Shown: positions 9,182-18,090 of the stretch, one piece after another
Position numbering within the stretch: position 1 is the stretch's first letter
Layout: every line of letters begins with the position of its first letter
Assembly: GCF_042649685.1 (NCBI RefSeq)
Contig: NZ_JBHRZT010000068.1
Span: 62,001 to 126,000 of the forward strand
Length of the DNA stretch: 64,000 nucleotides
Direction of reading: 5' to 3'
DNA from: Bacillus_BA songklensis
Lineage (GTDB): Bacteria > Bacillota > Bacilli > Bacillales > Bacillaceae_H
Translations under genes and position numbers: made by a program
Notes under the pieces: model-generated
The model's input: the letters and a program-made list of their open reading frames with translations, nothing else
Databases searched by the model: none
What the model was told of the DNA's origin: nothing

Positions 9182-10081
9182 CTAGTATAAGTTTTCTTCC
9201 TTCGAAAACTTTCGCTGCAACAGAGTGGCTATGAGAATAACAATGGCCAAAACAAGAGCCATTGCTGCGGCATACCCCATCGTTCCTAAATTTTTAAAGG
9301 CGTATTGATAGATAAGTAGAACAACGGTTAATGTGGAATTGTTGGGCCCCCCCGAGCCTTTAGAAAAAATGTACGATTGATCGAATAACTGGAATGTTCC
9401 GATGAGTCCCATAATCACGACAAACGATGTAACAGGCTTCAGCTGTGGAACCGTAACATGCCAAAACTTCTGCCAAAAATTAGCTCCGTCGATTTTCGCC
9501 GCTTCATAAACGGAGTCCGGAATATCCTGTAAAGCGGCCAAGTAAATGGTCATAAAGAAAGGGGCCGTCGACCAAATATTCATGATCATAATCGCAGGCA
9601 AGGCTACATCCGGATCTCCAATCCAGTTATACCCCGGTAGACCGATCATCCCCAACAGCTTATTGATCAAACCGTTTTGATTATACATCCACATAAAGAT
9701 AAGCGTTAATACGGCAGAAGACGTTAAAGTAGGTAAAAAGTAAACAATGCGAAAGAACTTCTCTCCCTTTAACCCTGCATTTAAAGTGGCGGCTAAGACC
9801 AAAGCCAAAAGAGTTTGGGCAGGAACGACAATGACTACGTACTTAATGGTGTTCCAAAGAGCAATCTTGGCCCGGTCATCCTCCATCAGTTTCATAAAAT
9901 TGTCCAGCCCCCGGAAATCATAAGAAGAACCACCCAACAGTTCTACCTTATGAAAAGATAAGAAAACGGCATAAAGAATGGGGGCAATGATGAAAACAGC
10001 CAACACGAAGATCGCCGGCAGCATAAACGTGTAGCCCTGTCCAATCTCATAGCGGGTATATTTTTTTCTCTCTTTTTTCAT
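9182..10081 (-). CDS. Carbohydrate ABC transporter permease, MalF type
   Basis: About 299 residues with six predicted membrane helices; the EAA loop reads DSVYEAAKIDGANFWQKFW. Start set at ATG 10081 (MKKERKKYTRYEIGQ) because GGAG is nine bases upstream; the ATG five codons earlier has the ribosome site badly placed. Pairs with the MalG-type permease to form the membrane channel for oligosaccharide import. Confidence 0.9.
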   Translation of the reverse strand: MKKERKKYTRYEIGQGYTFMLPAIFVLAVFIIAPILYAVFLSFHKVELLGGSSYDFRGLDNFMKLMEDDRAKIALWNTIKYVVIVVPAQTLLALVLAATLNAGLKGEKFFRIVYFLPTLTSSAVLTLIFMWMYNQNGLINKLLGMIGLPGYNWIGDPDVALPAIMIMNIWSTAPFFMTIYLAALQDIPDSVYEAAKIDGANFWQKFWHVTVPQLKPVTSFVVIMGLIGTFQLFDQSYIFSKGSGGPNNSTLTVVLLIYQYAFKNLGTMGYAAAMALVLAIVILIATLLQRKFSKEENLY

Positions 10082-10172
10082 GTTTATCAGCTCCATTGTC
10101 CTATGTGGTACAGTGAACTAGAAAAGAGAATGGTGTGGAGAGAGCACCCGAGCGCTCTCTCGTTATATATTC

Positions 10173-11414
10173 TCATTCATTGATTCGAATTTCTTTGTTT
10201 GCTTGTTTTTGAGCTTTTTCCAGTGCCTCTCTTAATGGTTGATCTCCCAAAAAGGCGCTTAAAAATTGATTATTAAAGTTTGTAAAAGCGATAGGCAGAT
10301 AAGGACCATCCTGCCATACGGTTGCATAAGAAGCTCCTGCCACTAACGGTCCGCGCAGCGGATCGTTTGCAAATCCGAGTTCCTCGGCTACAGATTTTCG
10401 GGCCGGTAAGGCATACCCTTTGCTCGTCCATGTTTTCATGCCTTCCTTTCCCGTTAAATACTCGATCAGCTTCCATGCTGCCTCTTTATGCTTCGATTCT
10501 TTATTCATCACATATGCAACAGTAAAAGCCATCGTATCCTTCTTTCCTTCAACGGTCGGTACTTCTGCCGTCCCATAGGAAACGTTCGGGAATGTATCGT
10601 GTAAGTATGGAATGGTCCAGTTCCCTTCTAAAACCATGGCCGCTTTTCCCTGTCCGAACATTTCAATTCCCGAATCCGCCCCAGCCTCATTTGGCTGTGC
10701 GGCAGATTTATCTTTCAAACGCATGTCGACGATGGATTGCAATCCTTCTGCCGCTTCTTTGCTGGCAAAGCTTGCTTTATTGTCGGTCATGACCTGCCCG
10801 CCTTTTGACTCCGCCAGGAAATACAGCCTTGCTAATTCAGGTGTGACGCCAAGACCATAGACACCGTCTTTCGTCAGCTTCTTCGCTGCTGCTTGCAGCT
10901 CCTCCCACGTTCGCGGTACTTCTACCCCTGCTTCTTCCAGCATTTTTTTATTGTAGAATAAAGCAAGTGTAGAATAGTCTTTCGGAAATCCGTACGTTTT
11001 TCCGTTTTCCTGAAAAGCCTGCAGCAGCGGTTTTTCAAAATCATTCACATCGAAATCCTTTTTCACGTATTGATCCAACGGCTCCAGTACTCCTGTTTCA
11101 ATTAGGCCTGGAGCTTCAAACGCATCCAGATAGAAGACATCGGGTCCCGTCCCGCCGATTAAACGCGTTTTCAAAACATCCATATACTGATCTGCAATGA
11201 CATCGAGCTTTACTTTTATATCAGGATTTTTCTTTTCAAAGTCGCGAAGAGTCTGTTCAAGCAATTTTGCTTCGGCAGGATTTCCACCCCAGCCGCTTAA
11301 CACAATTTCTGTTTTTTCGTTCGCTGTCCCAGAGCTCTCCTCCTGGCTGCAGCCTGCAAGGAGGGATCCGGAAAGCAGGGTGACAGCAATAATCGATTTA
11401 AACCACTTTTTCAT
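10173..11414 (-). CDS. Sugar ABC transporter extracellular binding lipoprotein
   Basis: 413 residues. Signal peptide with lipobox LLAGC near residue 22, so the mature protein is anchored by a lipidated Cys. Family 1 solute-binding features: EIVLSGWGG, GGTGPDVFYLDAFE, and EGNWTIPYL. Start at ATG 11414 with GGGGGAG six bases upstream; it lies 20 bases after the stop of the preceding glycosidase. Binds the oligosaccharide and delivers it to the MalF/MalG pair. Exact sugar unknown; maltodextrin or isomalto-oligosaccharide fits the enzymes. Confidence 0.92.
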   Translation of the reverse strand: MKKWFKSIIAVTLLSGSLLAGCSQEESSGTANEKTEIVLSGWGGNPAEAKLLEQTLRDFEKKNPDIKVKLDVIADQYMDVLKTRLIGGTGPDVFYLDAFEAPGLIETGVLEPLDQYVKKDFDVNDFEKPLLQAFQENGKTYGFPKDYSTLALFYNKKMLEEAGVEVPRTWEELQAAAKKLTKDGVYGLGVTPELARLYFLAESKGGQVMTDNKASFASKEAAEGLQSIVDMRLKDKSAAQPNEAGADSGIEMFGQGKAAMVLEGNWTIPYLHDTFPNVSYGTAEVPTVEGKKDTMAFTVAYVMNKESKHKEAAWKLIEYLTGKEGMKTWTSKGYALPARKSVAEELGFANDPLRGPLVAGASYATVWQDGPYLPIAFTNFNNQFLSAFLGDQPLREALEKAQKQANKEIRINE

Positions 11415-11434
11415 CGTGACTCCCCCAGTCGGCA

Positions 11435-13528
11435 TTATCTTGTTACAATCTCATAGCCAGTTGTATTCTCCGTAATGTCCATTGCAACTTCGCCGTTTTC
11501 CCTCCTCACAGTAAGGGATAGCTTGCCGTTTCCAACTGCTATCCCTTCTAAAGAAAGCTCGTTCATGGATGGCAGTAAGTGCGGACGAATGTGAATTTGT
11601 TTCTTCGTGCTGTCCGGGAACATTCCCAAGATCGATTGAACGAATAACAACGGTGTTCCTGCCGCCCAGGCTTGAGGCGAGCATGCAACCGGATAGAGAA
11701 CTGGCTTTCCTTGTTCTTTGGAATACCCGCAGAACAGCTCCGGAAGGCGATCATATTCAAAGTGGGCAGACGCATCGATTAATCCTTGAATGACCTTATT
11801 CGCTTCTTCTTGTTTACCTTCTTTACTTAACCCCAGTACAATTAAGCTATTATCATGAGGCCAAACGCTTCCATCATGATAACTCATTGGATTGTACCCT
11901 GCTTCGCCCCCTCCCATTGTGCGAATGCCGTAACCGGAAAACATTTTAGAAGACAGCAGCATCTTTGCAACAGCATCCACCCGCTCAGAAGACAGCATGC
12001 CGGACATTAAGAGATGGCCGGGATTGGATGTGATCGTTCCCACCTGCTGCTTGTTTCCATCAAGGGCAATCGCATAGAAAGACACATCATCCATCCAAAA
12101 TGCCTCATCGAATTTTTGCTGTAACGTCTTTGCTTCGCCGCGAAGAGCTTCTGCCTCTTCGGCACGACCGATTGCTTCATAAATATCTGCTAAACCGGAC
12201 TTCGCTTGGTACACGTAGCCTTGCACTTCTGAGAGGGCAATCGGTGTGTGGGCATAGTCACCGCTGCGATGGACAATCGAATCGCCGGAATCTTTCCATC
12301 CTTGATTGGCAATACCCTTGCTCGATTCTTGATGATACTCTAAGAACAAATCTCCGTCCCTGTCTCCATACTCATTGATCCAATTTAAAGCGGCATCAAT
12401 ATTCTCCTGTAACTGTTCAACAATCTCGTAATCTCCTGTCCATTTGACATATTCAACGAGCAGAATTAAAAACAATGGTGTGGCATCGATGGTTCCGTAA
12501 TAAGGCGTGAATGGAATCTGATTGGTATTGGCCAGTTCTCCAAAGCGAATTTCATGCATGATTTTTCCCGGTTCCTCATCACGCCACGGATCTTTATTTT
12601 TTCCCTGGTATTGGGCCATCGTGATCAACGTTCCTTTTGCCGCTTCTGAATGAAAAGGCAGCAGCTGCAGCGCCGTAATCAAGCTATCCCGCCCGAACGG
12701 GACACCGTACCATGGAAGACCGGCCACTGGAAATTGTCCATACCCTAAATCCGTCAACAAAACCCGTAAATCAGCCATTCCTCTTTTCACAAGCTGTTCA
12801 AGGGGTTTATAATCGGTTTTCACTGTCGGAATCTTCTCTTCCCACGTTTTATAAGATGTTGTCAATTTGTTCAATGCTTGTTCGAATGGGAGAATCGCTT
12901 CTTTTCCTTTTTCTCCAACCTGCGGTACAATCGTTATCATTACTTGGTCTTCTTCACTATGGTTTAAAGAAAAGCGAAACGTTATTTTGTTGCCTTCTGT
13001 TTTTTCCGCTTCTTTATCCCATGTGATATGAGTATAGCGATTGATTTCGTCTGTCCCCTGGTACGCAAGCGACAGTGTATGGTTTTCTAACTGTTGTCCG
13101 CTTCGCTGCCCAACCTTACCTGTTTGAAAGCCGCGAACAATGAACATATCCTGAAAATCCGCATCAAATTCTACTTCCAGCTCAAAACTAACTGGTTTTG
13201 GATAGTAGTTTTTCACATTCAATGATTCATATAAAACATCATCATAAATAAAGCGCTTACGTTCGATTTGAACCGATTCCCTCCATAAAACCAAATTCCC
13301 ATCCTCTTCCATGTGAGGATTTGTAAGAAGGATTGTTGTCAAATGATTTTCATCTGCGTCCGAAGACAAAAGTACCGGGTCTTTTCCGTTTATCTTTATA
13401 TTCCATTTACTTAAAAACCTTGTATCCTTTGTATATAATCCAAGACCGTATGTATGATTCTCCGGGATGTTCCCGCTTTTATCCGTTAATAAAAACAAGT
13501 CATTTTCTTTGATTACACGATAATCCAT
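11435..13528 (-). CDS. Amylo-alpha-1,6-glucosidase (glycogen-debranching-like) protein
   Basis: 697 residues. The N-terminal third is the beta-rich GDE_N_bis-type domain (LTDKSGNIPENHTYGLGLYT, RFLSKWNIKINGK), the rest an alpha/alpha-barrel glycosidase domain with GLPWYGVPFGRDSLI and YHDGSVWPHDN. Start at ATG 13528 with GGGGGGAA upstream. No signal peptide, so it acts on imported substrate. First structural gene of the sugar operon, directly behind the operator region. Members of this family are annotated as debranching enzymes, though few have been assayed. Confidence 0.87.
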   Translation of the reverse strand: MDYRVIKENDLFLLTDKSGNIPENHTYGLGLYTKDTRFLSKWNIKINGKDPVLLSSDADENHLTTILLTNPHMEEDGNLVLWRESVQIERKRFIYDDVLYESLNVKNYYPKPVSFELEVEFDADFQDMFIVRGFQTGKVGQRSGQQLENHTLSLAYQGTDEINRYTHITWDKEAEKTEGNKITFRFSLNHSEEDQVMITIVPQVGEKGKEAILPFEQALNKLTTSYKTWEEKIPTVKTDYKPLEQLVKRGMADLRVLLTDLGYGQFPVAGLPWYGVPFGRDSLITALQLLPFHSEAAKGTLITMAQYQGKNKDPWRDEEPGKIMHEIRFGELANTNQIPFTPYYGTIDATPLFLILLVEYVKWTGDYEIVEQLQENIDAALNWINEYGDRDGDLFLEYHQESSKGIANQGWKDSGDSIVHRSGDYAHTPIALSEVQGYVYQAKSGLADIYEAIGRAEEAEALRGEAKTLQQKFDEAFWMDDVSFYAIALDGNKQQVGTITSNPGHLLMSGMLSSERVDAVAKMLLSSKMFSGYGIRTMGGGEAGYNPMSYHDGSVWPHDNSLIVLGLSKEGKQEEANKVIQGLIDASAHFEYDRLPELFCGYSKEQGKPVLYPVACSPQAWAAGTPLLFVQSILGMFPDSTKKQIHIRPHLLPSMNELSLEGIAVGNGKLSLTVRRENGEVAMDITENTTGYEIVTR

Positions 13529-13655
13529 TTTGATTCCCCCCACTGTTTTGTTTATCCCGCATTAACGGGCAGTAAGATCCTCCCCAAAAACTTAGCGTAA
13601 TCGGGGAAGTTTAGTGTAGAATCACTGCCCTAATCTAGCTGCGGCTCCTAGCTCC

Positions 13656-13665
13656 NNNNNNNNNN
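13656..13665. other. Assembly gap (10 N)
   Basis: Ten N within the intergenic region 13529-13872. The flanks are repetitive and hairpin-rich (GCGGCTCCTAGCTCC on the left, AGAACCAAAAAGCGGTTCT on the right), which probably stopped assembly. True gap length is unknown. Confidence 0.95.
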
Positions 13666-13762
13666 AGAACCAAAAAGCGGTTCTTTGTCAGGAGTTCCAA
13701 CGTGCGTCGGAGCTAAACAGTCGCCTCGCTTTCTTGTGTAAAAGCCCGATAAGATCAACTAA

Positions 13763-13797
13763 CCATCAGTGGGGATGAAGAAAAACCCCACTGATGG
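13763..13797. repeat. Perfect 12-bp hairpin in the sugar-operon leader
   Basis: CCATCAGTGGGG pairs exactly with CCCCACTGATGG around an 11-base A-rich loop. It lies between lacI and the debranching-enzyme gene. It may end or attenuate the lacI read-through transcript, or be one of the dispersed hairpin elements common in Bacillaceae. No T-run follows on the minus strand. Confidence 0.6.
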
Positions 13798-13805
13798 AAG
13801 TTTCC

Positions 13806-13829
13806 TTTATCCGAAACGTTTTGGATAAA
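13806..13829. promoter_or_regulatory. LacI-family operator O1
   Basis: Dyad TTTATCC-GAAACGTTTT-GGATAAA with the AAACGTTT core typical of LacI/MalR regulators. Its 14-bp centre CCGAAACGTTTTGG is the exact reverse complement of the operator overlapping the lacI ribosome site at 14904-14921. It controls the sugar operon read leftward. Confidence 0.75.
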
Positions 13830-13840
13830 AGGTAAAAAAA

Positions 13841-13877
13841 GATTTAACATCCCCGCTAAGAAAGCAGGGAAGTTAAA
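13841..13877 (-). terminator. Hairpin at the end of lacI
   Basis: TTTAAC.TCCC.GCT faces AGC.GGGA.GTTAAA around a five-base loop, overlapping the lacI stop codon. Imperfect, with no strong T-run, so it may be a weak terminator or an mRNA-stabilising hairpin. Confidence 0.4.
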
Positions 13878-14892
13878 TGTTGACAATCCGGGCACTGGAC
13901 TTCCGTTGTACAAGCTTTGTTTCCAATATGCGATGGTGCTTTTGCGCCTTTCCCTCCAGCATATCGATTAATAAATCAGCCGCTTCATAGCCGATTTCGA
14001 ATATGTTTTGGCTAACCGTCGTCAAAGGCGGAGTCACATAGGAAGCAAGCAAAATATCATCATACCCGGCGATGGAAAGGTCATGTGGCACCGAGATGCC
14101 TTGCTGCTGGCAAGCTTTTAACGCCCCTAATGCCATCAAATCACTAGCACAGAAGATTGCCGTAATGTCCGGTGCAGAAGATAATAACGATAATACAACT
14201 TCCTTGGCCTTCTCTTCTTCAAATTCCCCATCTACAATCCAATTCTTTTTCACTTTGATGCCATGTTCTTTTAGCGCTTTCTCATATCCTTTTAAACGCT
14301 GCTGACTGACAAAAGCCTGCTTATACCCATTTACCATCGCAATATTACGATGACCGAGCTCGATAAGGTGCTCCACCGCTTTTTTAGCTCCCAGCACATT
14401 GTCTGTGGAAACATAACCAACCGTCTTCGTTTCGACGGGAATATCAACCAAAACGCATGGTATATTGCTTTCCATCACTTCCTTCAGGTACGGGTCATCC
14501 AGTTTTATTCCCTGGATGATGACTCCGTCTACCTTCCGTTCACGGCAAAGCTGTGTATACGTTTTTTCCCGTTGACGGGAAGAATCCGTATTAAATAAAA
14601 TTAAATCGTACTCCCTGACAGAAGCGCATTCATTGATACCGCATAAGACCTGAAAGGTGAAGTTATCCTTTGCGTTTTCCCGATTCATGCCAGAAACGAG
14701 CAGGCCGATCGTTTTAGATTTTTTCATGACAAGCCCCCGCGCAAGCGTATTGGGACTATAATTCAGTTGTTTAGCTACTTCCACGATTTTCTTGCGTGTT
14801 TCCTCGTTCACATCAGAATAGCCGTTTAGAGCCCGTGAGACCGTTGTAACGGAAACCCCGGCAACTCTTGCAATGTCTTTGATTGTCGTCAA
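13873..14892 (-). CDS. LacI family transcriptional repressor of the sugar cluster
   Basis: 339 residues. N-terminal LacI HTH (TTIKDIARVAGVSVTTVSRALN) with hinge NYSPNTLARGLV, then a periplasmic-binding-like sugar sensor domain. Start chosen at the TTG at 14892: GGAGG is eight bases upstream and the product then begins like family members; the longer frame would place the ribosome site inside the gene. Upstream of, and codirectional with, the operon it should repress. Operators at 13806, 14904 and probably 14948 suggest control of both the operon and itself. Confidence 0.92.
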   Translation of the reverse strand: MTTIKDIARVAGVSVTTVSRALNGYSDVNEETRKKIVEVAKQLNYSPNTLARGLVMKKSKTIGLLVSGMNRENAKDNFTFQVLCGINECASVREYDLILFNTDSSRQREKTYTQLCRERKVDGVIIQGIKLDDPYLKEVMESNIPCVLVDIPVETKTVGYVSTDNVLGAKKAVEHLIELGHRNIAMVNGYKQAFVSQQRLKGYEKALKEHGIKVKKNWIVDGEFEEEKAKEVVLSLLSSAPDITAIFCASDLMALGALKACQQQGISVPHDLSIAGYDDILLASYVTPPLTTVSQNIFEIGYEAADLLIDMLEGKAQKHHRILETKLVQRKSSARIVNI

Positions 14893-14903
14893 GATTTTTT
14901 CCT

Positions 14904-14921
14904 CCAAAACGTTTCGGGTAA
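14904..14921. promoter_or_regulatory. LacI-family operator O2 (autoregulation)
   Basis: CCAAAACGTTTCGG, identical in inverted orientation to O1, placed immediately upstream of the lacI ribosome binding site. A repressor bound here would block lacI transcription. A weaker third site, CGAAACCGATTTC, lies at 14948-14960. Confidence 0.7.
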
Positions 14922-14979
14922 TCTATGAATTTTACTTTACAAGATTACGAAACCGATTTCAAGCTTTTTTTAGCTGGCC

Positions 14980-15215
14980 AACGAACCTTCTTCCCTAAAG
15001 GTTCGTTTCATGCCCCCTTCCTTGCCAAAGCTCAAGAGCAAAAGCGGAAGCGCCTTGCCCAACCCCGCCAGGCGCCGGCCGACTAAAAGAGCCGCATCCT
15101 GCGGCAACGTCGGCACTAGTTACAACCTTTACGTCGGAGGCATGGCGGTGAAGTCGTTCTTTGACTTCATGGACAAGACCGAAGCGACTCATGCTAAATT
15201 CTTTACGCATAAGCG
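14980..15215. repeat. GC-rich multi-hairpin intergenic element
   Basis: Starts with a 10-bp hairpin (AACGAACCTT / AAGGTTCGTT, 14980-15007). It continues with stacked short stems (AGCGGAAGCGCC, GCCGC/GCGGC, GAAGTC/GACTTC) unlike the AT-rich surroundings, and ends with TTCTTTACGCATAAGCGGCTG. That last piece is the inverted middle of the 210-bp repeat (copy R2). No plausible protein. AGCGGAAGCGCC-type elements are widespread between genes in Bacillaceae; their role is not known to me. Confidence 0.6.
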
Positions 15216-15260
15216 GCTGTAAGCGAAATTTTTCAAAAGAAATAAAGTGATCATTTTTTG

Positions 15261-15291
15261 TTGACTCTAACGTTACGTCATAGTTTAAGGT
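15261..15291 (+). promoter_or_regulatory. MerR-type promoter of mta (19-bp spacer)
   Basis: TTGACT and TAAGGT separated by exactly 19 bases, with the spacer centred on CTAACGTTACG. The overlong spacer is the signature of promoters activated by DNA twisting by MerR-family regulators, and it directly precedes such a gene, so Mta autoactivation is expected. Confidence 0.8.
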
Positions 15292-15311
15292 AAAAATGTG
15301 AGGTGATGATC

Positions 15312-16079
15312 ATGTATAAAGTAAAGGAAATAGCAGAGCTAGCGGGTATCAGTGTGCGCACACTGCATCATTATGACAATATCGGGCTTTTGACACCGGC
15401 AGCGGTCGAAGCGAATGGATACCGGCTGTACAGCGAGGAAGACCTTGTCCGTCTCCAGCAAATTCTCTTTTTTAAAGAGCTCGATTTCCCGCTGCAAAAA
15501 ATCAAAGAGATCCTCGACGATCCAAACTTCGACCGAAAAAAAGCTCTTCATACACATAAGCAGCTATTAATCGAAAAGAAAAATCGCCTCGAACGGATTA
15601 TCCAATCCGTAGAACAAACCATCGGATCCATTGAAGGAGGAATGATTATGTCAAAGAAAGACATGTTTGAACCATTCGATATGAAAAAAATTGAGGAACA
15701 TCAGAAGAAATACGAACAGGAAGTAAAAGAAAAATACGGCGGTACAAAAGCATATGAGGAATCCATGAGAAAAACAGCGTCGTACAAAGAAGATGACTGG
15801 AAGCGCATCAAAGAAAACAGTGAAGATCTTTATAGACGAATCATTGCGGTCATGGATAAGGGACCGGCCAATGAAGAAGTCCAAAAGATTGTCCATGAAT
15901 TCCGTCAGCATATTACGGACAACTTCTATGAATGTACACCTGAAATTTTTCGCGGATTAGGCGACTTATATGTAGATGACCCCCGTTTCACGAAAAATAT
16001 TGATCAATACCAATCCGGCCTGGCAGCGTTTCTTCGTGAGGCAATGCACGTTTATTGCGATAATCTGGAACAAGAGTAA
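15312..16079 (+). CDS. mta: Multidrug-sensing MerR regulator, Mta-like (TipAS domain)
   Basis: 255 residues, like B. subtilis Mta. Winged HTH at about 1-70 (YKVKEIAELAGISVRTLHHY, DNIGLLTP), a long linking coiled coil to about 108, then a TipAS ligand domain (EEHQKKYEQEVKEKYGG, FRGLGDLYVDD). Binds hydrophobic drugs and activates promoters with 19-bp spacers. Start at ATG 15312, with GAGGTGAT upstream; two earlier in-frame starts overlap that ribosome site. No transporter gene adjoins, so targets lie elsewhere. Confidence 0.9.
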   Translation: MYKVKEIAELAGISVRTLHHYDNIGLLTPAAVEANGYRLYSEEDLVRLQQILFFKELDFPLQKIKEILDDPNFDRKKALHTHKQLLIEKKNRLERIIQSVEQTIGSIEGGMIMSKKDMFEPFDMKKIEEHQKKYEQEVKEKYGGTKAYEESMRKTASYKEDDWKRIKENSEDLYRRIIAVMDKGPANEEVQKIVHEFRQHITDNFYECTPEIFRGLGDLYVDDPRFTKNIDQYQSGLAAFLREAMHVYCDNLEQE

Positions 16080-16091
16080 TCTAAGCTTATA

Positions 16092-16132
16092 TAACGTACC
16101 CCCCCTTGGCCGCAAAAGGGGGAGGTTACGTT
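16092..16132. terminator. Bidirectional terminator between mta and a membrane protein gene
   Basis: TAACGTA.CCCCCCTT pairs with AAGGGGG.GGTTACG and is followed by TTTTT on the plus strand. It separates two convergent genes. Confidence 0.8.
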
Positions 16133-16133
16133 T

Positions 16134-16469
16134 TTACAAAGCAAACAAGAATTCTAACACCTGAAAAACCAGAGCCCTGCCCCATTCAACAAAACCTTCC
16201 TTAAATCCTTCGTAATAAATCCGCCCTAAAAGGCCCAAAAAAATAAATGAAAGGATCATCATCAAAAAGCTTTTTTTGAATAGTGTTTTTAAACCTCGAG
16301 GTTTGTTCACTAATCCAGCTGTCATTGAGAGAGATGGGGTTACTATCAAACCATATGCAATTTGATTTGTTCTACCCAATATTTCTGCTTCCTCCACGAT
16401 TCCATAGATAGCAATACTTAATGTTAAACATATGAACAAGCACGTGCAAAGAATTTGCATACGATTCAA
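16134..16469 (-). CDS. Hypothetical membrane protein (about 111 aa)
   Basis: Three likely membrane segments (ILCTCLFICLTLSIAIYGI, a Gly/Ala-rich central one, and FLMMILSFIFLGLLG). No recognised family. Start uncertain: TTG 16469 is best placed behind AGGTGG; GTG 16481 and ATG 16460 are alternatives. Converges on mta across a shared terminator. Confidence 0.55.
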   Translation of the reverse strand: MNRMQILCTCLFICLTLSIAIYGIVEEAEILGRTNQIAYGLIVTPSLSMTAGLVNKPRGLKTLFKKSFLMMILSFIFLGLLGRIYYEGFKEGFVEWGRALVFQVLEFLFAL

Positions 16470-16481
16470 CTGCTTCACCAC

Positions 16482-17063
16482 CTGACTAATTATTACTTAA
16501 GGGCCCTAGAAGCGAGTTCAATCTGAACCAATCATGATTCCAATTATCCGGCCAGATATCGGAAGAATTGTTAATCGTTAAAAAATCATAATTTTTTCAA
16601 GGTCTAGTTCCTTAAAATGAACCCGTACTGTAAAGAGACTTAAGTATGACTACCGGTCATTTTTTAAATATTCGTTTTTTTTGGCAAAGCTAAAACTTTA
16701 GGCCCGACTTCTAAGTACACACATCAAACAAAAAAACAAGCACAGTCTAATGATTGAACGGTACTTGTTTTATTAACCATTTTCCATATTACCTAAAGCA
16801 TTCCAACTCGCTATAAATGAAACAGGCAAGATACCAATATGAATTCTCAAAATCGCATTGGTTAGCTATATAGGCGAATCTTTTTCCTTATTTAACCAAT
16901 TTTTTAAGAGAAAAGGAATGATAGGGTATCACCCATAAGACCTTTTTTTGTTGTGTACAGAGGATTTCATTCATCCTTGTAGAAAATATTACCAAACCTT
17001 TTAGGAAGCCTGCATGAACTTGCCCGGAGGTCAAAAGTATATGATAAATGGAGGTATTGTTAG
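16482..17063. other. Intergenic stretch without a recognisable gene
   Basis: About 580 bases, AT-rich, with stops in all frames. I see no hairpin terminator or repeat of the families described elsewhere. Only the last 20 bases matter for the next gene (GGAGGT at 17050). Confidence 0.6.
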
Positions 17064-17297
17064 GTGGGGAAAATCCATTTCTTAGTTAGTGAGTTTTTCT
17101 TTACTCTTGCTTTGGGAATCACAGGCCTGTTGTATGTTCAAAACGCCGAAACATTTTCACTCAGCACCGTTTTTTTAGGTTTGATTGCAGGAGCCTTGAT
17201 CGATATGAACTTGCGTTTTATCTACAATCAGAAAAACAGCGTCAATAAAGTGAGCCGCTTTATAGAGCATAAACAAGACGCAGGAAAAATTTCATAA
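17064..17297 (+). CDS. Small membrane protein (77 aa)
   Basis: GTG start with GGAGGT eight bases upstream. Two hydrophobic helices (about 8-25 and 32-50) followed by a basic cytosolic tail ending HKQDAGKIS. Family not recognised. Lies alone, converging on folA. Confidence 0.6.
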   Translation: MGKIHFLVSEFFFTLALGITGLLYVQNAETFSLSTVFLGLIAGALIDMNLRFIYNQKNSVNKVSRFIEHKQDAGKIS

Positions 17298-17424
17298 GCT
17301 TTCATAGAGATTTTAATCTATGATCAGACAATGCCCTATCCCGCCCTCTCGAGTAACAAATCCGATATATGGTTGTAAATGTAAGATATACTCAATACCT
17401 TCTCCTGCTTGCTAGAGGGAAAAA

Positions 17425-17456
17425 ACGAAAAAGAAGCCGCTGGCTTCTTTTTCGTT
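17425..17456 (-). terminator. Terminator of folA
   Basis: GAAAAAGAAGCC pairs with GGCTTCTTTTTC around a three-base loop, flanked by A- and T-rich sequence on both sides, so it may work in both directions. Confidence 0.85.
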
Positions 17457-17945
17457 TCACCTTTTTCGATCATACATCAAAAAGTAATAATCGTAAGGAT
17501 TTTTCTCATCCTTGATTCCTTTTTTCCTGCTAACAAGCTCCCAGTCATGCTCATCGAATTCAGGAAAATAGGTATCACCTTCAAATTCCTCTTCAATCCA
17601 TGTAATGTATAACCGATCGGCAATCGGGAACGTGTGTTGAAAAATTTGCGCTCCCCCTATGACGAATAATTCCTCGTTCCTCTGTTCTTCTATTTCCTTT
17701 ATGGCAGAAATCGAGTGGAGCACTGTACACCCTTCAGCCTTGTAGTGCTCATTTCTGGTAATAATGATATTCTCTCTTCCGGGCAAAGGCCGGCCGATTG
17801 ATTCATGCGTTTTTCTTCCCATTATCACCGGATGCCCCATCGTGATCTCTTTAAAAAACTTCAAGTCAGCCGGTAAATGCCATGGTAATTGATTGTCTCT
17901 GCCAATGACCCGGTTTTTATCCATCGCGACAAGAAATGATATCAT
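17457..17945 (-). CDS. folA: Dihydrofolate reductase
   Basis: Reduces dihydrofolate to tetrahydrofolate with NADPH; target of trimethoprim. 162 residues. Family motifs present: GRDNQLPWHLPADLKFFK (substrate pocket with Asp in the LPADL helix), MGRKTHESIGRPLPGR, and VIGGAQIF near the NADPH site. Start set at ATG 17945, as in other Bacillus enzymes; an in-frame GTG lies nine bases upstream. thyA, its usual neighbour, is not adjacent. Confidence 0.95.
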   Translation of the reverse strand: MISFLVAMDKNRVIGRDNQLPWHLPADLKFFKEITMGHPVIMGRKTHESIGRPLPGRENIIITRNEHYKAEGCTVLHSISAIKEIEEQRNEELFVIGGAQIFQHTFPIADRLYITWIEEEFEGDTYFPEFDEHDWELVSRKKGIKDEKNPYDYYFLMYDRKR

Positions 17946-18090
17946 TCCCCTCACCCTTTCATTAAAAGTATCCCTCGGCTTAGTGTACCTTGAAAAATGA
18001 CTACATTATACTCACGATTCTTCGGTAGAATATCTGAACCATTTTACGGTCAACCAGCGGACTATGTGGCAAGAGGAAAGGTTCTTGATT

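Noticed and set aside
9182..13528. Missing ABC ATPase read as a defective transporter
   Set aside because: Bacilli commonly share one MsmX ATPase among several sugar importers, so absence of a local ATPase is normal.
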